Shown here one piece after another: positions 6,972 through 12,155 of a DNA stretch of 12,155 bases. The DNA is from Candidatus Sabulitectum sp. (GTDB taxonomy: Bacteria; Fermentibacterota; Fermentibacteria; Fermentibacterales; JCC-6): positions 9,993 to 22,147 of the forward strand of contig JAOZRM010000018.1 in the NCBI GenBank assembly GCA_029940175.1. The letters are read 5' to 3'. The position numbers were made by a program, and so were the translations under genes. Within the stretch, counting starts at the first letter, position 1, and each line of letters begins with the position of its first letter. Below the pieces are notes generated by a model. The model worked only from the letters and a program-made list of their open reading frames with translations, did not search any database and had not been told where the DNA came from.

Positions 6972-8189
6972 ATGTGCAGAAAATTCCTGTTTCTTTGTCT
7001 GTTCACGTGCTTTTTTTCAGGCAGTGCAGCATGGGCCCAGTATGCCTGTGATCCCGGAGAATTCCCTGAATTGTCCGACACGCACGAATTGGACATTATT
7101 ACGACCAAGCCGGTTACCGGCAGGGCCATGGTTCCCGGCATGGAGGTTGTGAGTGCAGGCGGAGCGGCTGCTCTTATGAGTGAACCTTCCTGGGAATCAG
7201 ATGAGTGCGGAGAGCTGAATACACAGGTATCCAGGCGAATTCTTGGTGTAGCATTGGATGAATCCGGTGATATATGGTACATGCTGAGAGGTAACGAGGA
7301 GGCTTCCCGGAGAGTCTGGTGCAGAGGTAACTTGCTTATGCCGGACCCGAATCGAGCAAATGATGTATCCTTCCTGGTCTGGCAGGCTTCCGAATCTGTT
7401 TCGAATGGTCAGATGAGCAAGGCATACAGGATCATAGAAAACACTGATGGAATTGGTATTATCTCTGAAGAGGGCGATGAGGTGTTGATTCTTACTTACA
7501 ATCCATTTGATCCTGTAACAAGTGATCCTGAAGAGATGTACTGGCAGCAGGATTGCATTTTTCTGTTTGCAGGAACACAGGGTTTCAGTTCTGAGGTTGT
7601 TATCAACGAGGCCTGTGTTCACGAACTCAGCCCATCCGGAAAGTACTTTGCCGTGGGGGCTGATGGAACCGGAGTGTCCAGGGGTCCCGTGTATGTGGTA
7701 GATACTGAAACCTGTGTGAAGTACCGATATGATATTCCAGGAGCAAGCGTTGGAGCCACCTTTAACTGGTTTGGTGACGACTTTCTTTTAATCCAGAGCG
7801 TTGGTCCCCGCCCTGTGATCGAGAACTGGTCTTTAGGGAATCAACCCTGGATAAACCATTCATATATGACTGAGTCAGAGGGATCACCACGGAATGTTGT
7901 TCTTATCCACGGGAACAAGGCCTGGATGATCCTGCCGGAAGACAGATGCTACAACTATCGGATGAGCAATGACTACGGTGCTTACGAGAATGGCATTTAT
8001 TTTCATGTGACGGCATCGCCCAATGTAATTCCTTCTCTGGCGGGAATTGAATCATTCAGCGATTTTTCCCGGTGGATTGATTCAATGGGTGGTCATAGTG
8101 TGGCTTTTCCGCAGTTTGAGTTTCGTATTGATGTTGATACCCGGAACATGAGTGTGTCCTGTTCCAGGGAACACTCTCTGCCCGAATGA
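6972..8189 (+). CDS. Secreted cysteine-rich protein of unknown function, propeller-like
   Basis: I do not recognise the family. I chose ATG 6972, preceded by AAAGGAAG (6955-6962), because it opens a standard signal peptide: MCRK, a hydrophobic core and a likely cleavage after AWA (residue 22). A TTG at 6936 in frame would add 12 charged residues and spoil it. The 405-residue product has eight cysteines after cleavage (26, 79, 117, 195, 215, 248, 326, 397), enough for four disulfides, which suits an exported protein. Segments such as ILGVALDESGDIWYMLRG (90-107), LSPSGKYFAVGADG (219-232) and VYVVDTETC (240-248) resemble blade strands of a WD40/YncE-like propeller, but the repeat is weak. There is no C-terminal sorting tail. 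The stop overlaps the ATG of a small frame downstream. Confidence 0.85.
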   Translation: MCRKFLFLCLFTCFFSGSAAWAQYACDPGEFPELSDTHELDIITTKPVTGRAMVPGMEVVSAGGAAALMSEPSWESDECGELNTQVSRRILGVALDESGDIWYMLRGNEEASRRVWCRGNLLMPDPNRANDVSFLVWQASESVSNGQMSKAYRIIENTDGIGIISEEGDEVLILTYNPFDPVTSDPEEMYWQQDCIFLFAGTQGFSSEVVINEACVHELSPSGKYFAVGADGTGVSRGPVYVVDTETCVKYRYDIPGASVGATFNWFGDDFLLIQSVGPRPVIENWSLGNQPWINHSYMTESEGSPRNVVLIHGNKAWMILPEDRCYNYRMSNDYGAYENGIYFHVTASPNVIPSLAGIESFSDFSRWIDSMGGHSVAFPQFEFRIDVDTRNMSVSCSREHSLPE

Positions 8190-8308
8190 AATTCTACTGG
8201 ACAGCCACTTTGACTGAATTCACATTTCCTTTCGATGCTCAGCCTGCAGGTTCTGAAGTATGCGATATGTGTAACGGCACAGGTGAAGTAGAGTGCACAA
8301 TTTGCTGA
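8186..8308 (+). CDS. Possible 40-residue protein with DnaJ-like CxxCxGxG...CxxC zinc motif
   Basis: ATG 8186 overlaps the stop of the upstream gene (ATGA), and the frame ends at TGA 8306-8308. The C-terminal half reads CDMCNGTG (residues 26-33) and, three residues later, CTIC (37-40), which is half of the DnaJ/rubredoxin-like zinc-finger pattern CxxCxGxG-x(3)-CxxC. Four cysteines and both glycines are in register, which is hard to obtain by chance in 40 residues. There is no obvious Shine-Dalgarno, so it would depend on coupling. The N-terminal half has no recognisable motif and lies over a minus-strand repeat related to a sorting tail, so the frame may instead be the stub of a broken larger zinc-finger gene, or fortuitous. 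Confidence 0.35.
   Translation: MKFYWTATLTEFTFPFDAQPAGSEVCDMCNGTGEVECTIC
8194..8250 (-). pseudogene. Possible remnant of a C-terminal sorting-domain coding end
   Basis: Read on the minus strand from 8250, the codons give PAG, a TGA stop, ASKGN, then VNSVKVAVQ and TAG (8196-8194). The propeller encoded at 11489-10278 ends PAG, eleven residues, VNSVKVVVL, stop. The shared DNA is 23 nt with two mismatches, and the reading frame relation is the same in both. This would fit the dead 3' end of a gene with the same type of sorting tail, now lacking its upstream part. The match is short, so chance cannot be excluded. Confidence 0.3.
8202..8224. repeat. 23-nt repeat, copy 1
   Basis: It matches 10286-10308 in direct orientation with mismatches only at 8204 (G/A) and 8209 (T/C). 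The core is TTGACTGAATTCACA. Confidence 0.7.
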
Positions 8309-8394
8309 GCCTTGCATGAGCACTGGAGGTAATACATCTTCGAGACTCATCGATTTGAGAGAGATAAATTCAATGCTATTTATCTAAAACAGCT

Positions 8395-8423
8395 TTTTCT
8401 CTGACAGAGAAAGATATTATAGT
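8395..8423 (+). promoter_or_regulatory. Possible promoter of the MuiA-family gene
   Basis: TATAGT (8418-8423) matches five of six -10 bases. TTTTCT (8395-8400), 17 nt upstream, is a poor -35 (three of six). Transcription would start near 8430, shortly before the AGGAG (8444-8448) that serves ATG 8457. No terminator separates it from the upstream gene. Confidence 0.35.
8396..8412. promoter_or_regulatory. 17-bp palindrome, possible operator
   Basis: TTTCTCTG A CAGAGAAA has perfect 8-bp arms around one central base. It covers the -35/spacer part of the possible promoter for the gene at 8457, where a dimeric repressor would block transcription. The one-base centre makes a DNA-binding site more likely than an RNA hairpin. 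No regulator gene is in the window. Confidence 0.35.
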
Positions 8424-8456
8424 ATTCCTGATTATATCACTAAAGGAGTTAAGCCA

Positions 8457-10079
8457 ATGAGCAAAACTGAAGTTAGTTCGAGGGTTTCTGCAGTTACTGT
8501 ATACCGGGACAGAGCAATGATTACCAGAGAAGCAAAACTTACATTGAAACCCGGAGAACATTCGATAGTTTTTTCCGGTCTTCCAGCCAATCTTGATAAA
8601 AACAGCCTTCAGGTTGGAAGTAGTGAAGATGCAGTTCTCGGAGCATGCATGTTTGAAACAGAATTCTTCACCGAGGATGTAAACGAACAGGCTTCTTTGC
8701 TTCTTAAAAAGCAGCAGGATCTCACCGATCAACTTTTAGTTCTGGAGTTGCAGCTTCATCGTCTTGATGGTGAAAAAGCTTTCATCGAGAAGATTGCAAA
8801 CTGTGTAACAAGCCCGCAACGGCTGGATAAGGAGTCCGGTTCAAAGGGAAGTTCCTCCCCAGACTACCTTAACGTCTCTCTGTGGGAAAACCTTACAGGT
8901 TTCTACAGAAATAGGCACTCTTCAGTTGATTCTGAGAAACTCGAGTCAAATAGACAGATTCGGACAATACAGAAGGAATTGGAAAAACTCTCTGCAGAGC
9001 TAAAGAAACTGGGACACAGGAAATCACGCTCACGTGATATTGTAAGGGTAAACATAGAAAAACAAACTGAAGGAGAGATTGTCCTGAATCTATCCTATGC
9101 AGTACCGGGACCATCCTGGAAGCCGGTGTACAATCTCAGGTTTTCCAGCGAATCGGACAGACTTCTTTTCGAATATGACGCCATGGTCTCACAGGCCACC
9201 GGTGAAAACTGGGATAACATTGATCTGAAACTTTCAACAGCGAGAACAAGTACTTCTGGAACTCTTCCCGAGCTTGATCCCTGGCGCATCAATTTCCTTC
9301 GCCCTCCTGCCCCGGCTTCGCTCAGGTCAAACATGCCGAAAAGAAAGTTGGCCAGACCAAAAGATGAACTGCTGGGTATGGCAGCTCCAATGGCAGAACC
9401 AGAAGAAGAACTTGTGGCAGCAGCAATCCGGGAAGCCTCTGTTGAACAAGCTGGAGCTTCAGTTCTTTTCCGAGTCAGCGGAGCAGCGGGTATTGCAGGA
9501 AACAACAATGAAACACGCGTTGGCATTTCCAGAATGGAGTTTCCTGCAGAATACTTCTATCGATCTGTTCCCAAGCTGAGCCAATTTGCTTACAGAACAG
9601 CAAGATTTACCAACAGCTCCGACTTCCCCATTCTTCCCGGACGTGCAAACATCTACCATGACGGATCTATGATTTCAAACTCTGCTTTTAAGCTGATAAT
9701 GCCTGAACAGAAAAGCGATGTATCCCTTGGTGTAGATGAGGGATTAAAAGTGGAATACAGATTCCTGAAAAAGTTCAGAAAGAACGAGGGACTCATTAAC
9801 AAACGTACAAGTATGCAGTTCATGTACTGCATAAATATCGAGAACAACACAAACAGTGAAGTTGATCTCGAAGTGTTTGATCAGTTCCCAATTAGCCAGG
9901 ATAAAGAGATTGAAGTAAAACTCATCCTCCCGGAAACAGGCCGAAATGATGAACAGGTAAGCTTGGATGATGAATCTAAAATCACCTGGAACCTGAGCCT
10001 TGCTTCCGGCGAAAAGTTGGAGCTTCCACTGACCTATATGGTGGAATATCCTGTGGACAGGCTTCTTACGGGACTGTAG
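8457..10079 (+). CDS. MuiA-family protein (DUF4140 and DUF4139 domains)
   Basis: The 540-residue protein has the family's layout. An N-terminal DUF4140-like β-domain (SAVTVYRDRAMITREAKLTL, residues 11-30, then HSIVFSGLP) is followed by charged coiled-coil helices at about 75-115 and 160-190. The DUF4139 domain then runs from about 195 to the end, with the recurring family motifs WKPVYNLRF (221-229), TGENW (248-252), LKLSTA (257-262) and FPILPGRANIY (390-400). The family is named after a rhizobial gene whose product suppresses mucoidy; its biochemical role is not established. There is no signal peptide or membrane segment, so it is probably cytoplasmic. Residues ~280-350 form an Ala/Pro/Glu-rich, probably flexible insert between conserved parts. 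Start ATG 8457 has AGGAG 8 nt before it. It ends in TAG, showing that amber is read as stop in this genome. Confidence 0.95.
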   Translation: MSKTEVSSRVSAVTVYRDRAMITREAKLTLKPGEHSIVFSGLPANLDKNSLQVGSSEDAVLGACMFETEFFTEDVNEQASLLLKKQQDLTDQLLVLELQLHRLDGEKAFIEKIANCVTSPQRLDKESGSKGSSSPDYLNVSLWENLTGFYRNRHSSVDSEKLESNRQIRTIQKELEKLSAELKKLGHRKSRSRDIVRVNIEKQTEGEIVLNLSYAVPGPSWKPVYNLRFSSESDRLLFEYDAMVSQATGENWDNIDLKLSTARTSTSGTLPELDPWRINFLRPPAPASLRSNMPKRKLARPKDELLGMAAPMAEPEEELVAAAIREASVEQAGASVLFRVSGAAGIAGNNNETRVGISRMEFPAEYFYRSVPKLSQFAYRTARFTNSSDFPILPGRANIYHDGSMISNSAFKLIMPEQKSDVSLGVDEGLKVEYRFLKKFRKNEGLINKRTSMQFMYCINIENNTNSEVDLEVFDQFPISQDKEIEVKLILPETGRNDEQVSLDDESKITWNLSLASGEKLELPLTYMVEYPVDRLLTGL

Positions 10080-10099
10080 AAGAAAAACGTTGGAGAGCA

Positions 10100-10297
10100 A
10101 TGAACAGTGATGATGATTTTTTAATCAATCATGCTGATCTTCCTGTAAGCGTGTTTTCTGACCATGCCTTAGCCCAGTACACAGTTTGTAGAGTAGAGTC
10201 CGTGATAGTGGTGTACGAAGGTCATGAGAAAATGTATTGCCCTGTAAAAATATCACAACATCCTATCGAACGAAGCTTTACAGCACAACCACCTTGA
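10100..10297 (+). CDS. Doubtful 65-residue hypothetical protein
   Basis: It begins 20 nt after the MuiA-family gene, with GGAGAG (10092-10097) only about 2-4 nt before ATG, which is closer than normal. The product has no recognised motif, signal peptide or membrane segment. Its last 20 nt overlap the 3' end of the convergent propeller gene. It could be a real small downstream gene or a chance frame in the convergent gap; I lean to the latter. Without it, the 198-nt gap 10080-10277 holds nothing I can identify, including no convincing terminator. Confidence 0.25.
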   Translation: MNSDDDFLINHADLPVSVFSDHALAQYTVCRVESVIVVYEGHEKMYCPVKISQHPIERSFTAQPP

Positions 10298-11489
10298 CTG
10301 AATTCACAGCTTCTCTGATCGTTGAGGTTACGATCAGTATCCCTGCGGGAACATTCCCCAGGTGGAACTGTCTTGTTTCATTCTGAGCCATCGAAGCTTC
10401 TGCAGTCCATACTGTTCTTCCCGACAGATCAAAAGCACTGAGGGAAACTGCTCCAGCTTCCAGACAGGTTACTTTAACCGATGGTGAGGGTGAGGGGGAA
10501 TCAACTGCACTGAGAATGTGTTCGTCTGTTACCGGATCAATACCCGATGGATCGAAACCGATCACTTTTATCTTGTTGTCTCCAGTGCACACCACGAAGA
10601 GTCTTTCACCGTCAGGATGAACGGCTATTTCTGAGGGACCTCCAGAAAGTGTAATCTCTCCCTTTTCTGTCAGGTCGTCTGTTCCGAACACTGTGATGGA
10701 ATTCTGATCGGGACACACTCCATAGAGGTAGGGCAGGAAGGGAAGGGCAGCCATTTTGTCCGGCACATCTCCAGTGCATGATATTGTTCCCTCTATAGTT
10801 GTTGATGTTGTGTTCATCGCACCTATGAGATTCCAGGATTGACATGCCAGGAACAATCTGTCTCCGTTGCCTGATACTGCACAACTGTAACTATCCATTC
10901 CGCTGGTGATTCGGGTAAGGTTTCCAGTTGAAGTGTTTATTACCGCTTCTTCCGGGCTTCCATTGTCTGAAGCGAAAATCAGACCCCCGTCAGGAGTGAT
11001 GGCTAGAGATTTGATCTCTGCTCCTGCCCAGAATGTTTCCTCGATAGTCTGGTTCTCTGTGTCGATTACTGTGATCATACCATTGTTGTGGGAAAGGTAT
11101 ATCTGCTCTCCAGCTGGATACAGAACCATGTCGGTGGGAGAAGGCTGAATGGCAAAAGTATCTTCCACAGCTAGAGTTGTTGTGTTAACTATGTGAACCA
11201 GATCGTTTTCGCTGTCAGCTACGTAGAGGTATTCACCACTTGAATCGCACTGAAGGGTCACAGGCTCCCCATCTATTGACACAAGACCCGCCAGAGAGAA
11301 ATCAGAGTAGCCATTTACATTGATCGCAGTTGCGAATCCGAACCCCACAGCGGCATATGCCCTGGTGCCATCTAGTGAGATACATACGTCCATGGGATTC
11401 TGACCCACAGAAATTGAACCAAGAATAGTTTCAGGGAATTGTGCTGATGCACAGATCACCACTGTTAATAAAATGGCAGAAAATTTCAT
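10278..11489 (-). CDS. Secreted YncE-like seven-bladed β-propeller with C-terminal sorting-type domain
   Basis: The 403-residue product starts with a signal peptide (MKFSAILLTVVICASAQ). Residues ~20-315 contain repeats of the YncE/40-residue propeller type: P-x-D(M/V), then SxDGxxxYxA, then VIDTxxxTIxxT. Examples are QNPMDVCISLDGTRAYAAV (30-48), EYLYVADSENDLVHIVNTTT (86-105), YLSHNNGMITVIDTENQTI (131-149) and PSEIAVHPDGERLFVV (285-300). A Ser/Pro linker (331-337) leads to a ~65-residue domain with FDLSGRTVW (353-361) and GNVPAGILIV (378-387), ending VNSVKVVVL. This is like type-A (Por/T9SS-style) sorting or FlgD-like Ig tails, so it is probably exported and surface-attached. GGAGGAT precedes the ATG. 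It lies 16 nt after the ABC permease gene, so the two are likely co-transcribed. Ligand is unknown. Confidence 0.93.
   Translation of the reverse strand: MKFSAILLTVVICASAQFPETILGSISVGQNPMDVCISLDGTRAYAAVGFGFATAINVNGYSDFSLAGLVSIDGEPVTLQCDSSGEYLYVADSENDLVHIVNTTTLAVEDTFAIQPSPTDMVLYPAGEQIYLSHNNGMITVIDTENQTIEETFWAGAEIKSLAITPDGGLIFASDNGSPEEAVINTSTGNLTRITSGMDSYSCAVSGNGDRLFLACQSWNLIGAMNTTSTTIEGTISCTGDVPDKMAALPFLPYLYGVCPDQNSITVFGTDDLTEKGEITLSGGPSEIAVHPDGERLFVVCTGDNKIKVIGFDPSGIDPVTDEHILSAVDSPSPSPSVKVTCLEAGAVSLSAFDLSGRTVWTAEASMAQNETRQFHLGNVPAGILIVTSTIREAVNSVKVVVL
10286..10308. repeat. 23-nt repeat, copy 2
   Basis: Direct copy of 8202-8224 with two mismatches. Here it encodes, on the minus strand, the last residues of the sorting-type tail of the propeller protein. 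Confidence 0.7.
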
Positions 11490-11505
11490 TCTATCCTCCG
11501 TTGAT

Positions 11506-12153
11506 TTATCTGCGCAACAGTTCTGTTACAGGCGTTCCCAGTATTTTCTTAAAAAAGAACCAGGCGGAAACAGTTGAGGTCACAAGAACAAGACCCAGTC
11601 CGGCAGAGAGCCAGCCCACAGGGAAAACAGCCAGTGAGTTCACTGCCATTTTCAGTACCGGGAGCAGGTTCAGGAGAGTTGAACTGACAAGGAACGATAG
11701 CCCGCACCCCATAAGACCCCCCAGCAGAGTACTGATCAGAGACATCAGGAATATCTGGAAGGCAAAGATGTAAACCAGCCTCTCTCTCCTGGTTCCCAGG
11801 GCCACCAGAACACCAAGGGCGTAAGATCTGTTCTTCAGATCTGCAACAAGGGTGTGAATGGCACTGGCAACAGCTGAAAAAAGAATTGCCGCTGCAAGGG
11901 CTCCAAGAGCTGCTGTTACCACTCCGACAAGTATCTCCGCTTTTTGAGCGATTCCCCGGCGGGTTTCCGCAGAAAGCCCTAACTCCTCTGCGTAACGGAC
12001 GATTTCCGGCACATCTTCTGCTTCGTGAGCTGTGACCATCAGAGCGCTGTATGTGTGGCTGTCATCTGGAAGATAGAGAGCATTTACTTCCTCTACAAAC
12101 TCGATTGGAACTGCAAGGGCGAAAAGTGCAACATTTCTGGATGTTCCAACTAT
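11506..12153 (-). CDS. ABC transporter permease, FtsX/MacB type, 5' end outside the window
   Basis: The frame is open to the right edge, so the ATG at 12039 is internal; 215 C-terminal residues are visible. Fragment residues ~1-70 look like the end of the periplasmic (MacB-PCD-like) domain. Three membrane segments follow at about 74-99, 127-157 and 179-201, the typical last three of the FtsX/MacB permease. Between the first two is the cytoplasmic coupling stretch YALGVLVALGTRRERLVYIF, equivalent to the family's G-x-L-x-A-L-G-x-x-R-x-x-I motif, which contacts the ATPase. The protein ends GTPVTELLRR, like the usual P-x-x-x-L-R tail. Such permeases move lipoproteins, peptides or drugs, or signal by mechanotransmission. 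Neither the ATPase nor the substrate is visible. The propeller gene follows after 16 nt and may encode an extracytoplasmic partner (inference). Confidence 0.94.
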   Translation of the reverse strand: MVGTSRNVALFALAVPIEFVEEVNALYLPDDSHTYSALMVTAHEAEDVPEIVRYAEELGLSAETRRGIAQKAEILVGVVTAALGALAAAILFSAVASAIHTLVADLKNRSYALGVLVALGTRRERLVYIFAFQIFLMSLISTLLGGLMGCGLSFLVSSTLLNLLPVLKMAVNSLAVFPVGWLSAGLGLVLVTSTVSAWFFFKKILGTPVTELLRR

Positions 12154-12155
12154 CT

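Noticed and set aside
8093..8350. 85-codon minus-strand frame
   Set aside because: It is mostly antisense to the end of the secreted-protein gene and its product lacks motifs; the sorting-tail similarity lies in a different frame.
10242..10285. CTGTAAA and TTTACAG inverted pair as a convergent terminator
   Set aside because: The arms are seven bases with a loop of about 30 nt and no adjoining T run on either strand.

Overview
The window looks like chromosomal DNA of a diderm, non-model bacterium of moderate GC. The signs are a β-barrel-type C-terminal domain, a lipoprotein, secreted β-propellers, and a propeller ending in a type-A-like C-terminal sorting domain behind a Ser/Pro linker. That combination suits the FCB side of the tree (for example Fermentibacterota or related candidate phyla), but this placement is an inference from protein style, not from a marker gene. 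I saw no rRNA, tRNA, CRISPR array, insertion sequence or phage gene.

Layout. Positions 2-4933 (+) form a tightly packed operon: the 3' part of an aspartokinase, undecaprenyl-diphosphatase (uppP), a NimA-like flavin-binding protein, and a 919-residue TPR protein with a DUF481-like C-terminal domain. The first and last junctions are 4-nt stop/start overlaps (ATGA, TTGA), and a GTGA overlap is the best reading of the middle one. A secreted propeller gene follows at 4982-6115. It is open over 377 codons except for one in-frame amber codon at 5207-5209. A 270-nt non-coding stretch holds a terminator-like hairpin. Then come a small acidic lipoprotein gene (6386-6820) with a strong terminator, and a secreted protein with eight mature cysteines (6972-8189). 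Overlapping its stop is a 40-codon reading frame with a DnaJ-like CxxCxGxG/CxxC zinc motif.

Positions 8457-10079 (+) encode a MuiA-family (DUF4140/DUF4139) protein behind a possible promoter with a 17-bp palindrome. Convergent to it on the minus strand are the 3' part of an FtsX/MacB-type ABC permease (from the right edge to 11506) and, 16 nt further on, a YncE-like propeller with a sorting-type tail (11489-10278).

How the genes fit together. Aspartokinase supplies the pathway to lysine and diaminopimelate, and UppP recycles the lipid carrier for wall synthesis, so the first operon leans toward cell-envelope supply. The TPR-DUF481 protein probably sits at the outer membrane. Most of the rest is exported or envelope protein of unknown function. 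The most interesting points are the single amber codon, the small zinc-motif frame, a 23-nt repeat suggesting a dead sorting-tail gene on the minus strand at 8194-8250, and the TPR-DUF481 fusion. I did not find a clear new defence or mobile system.
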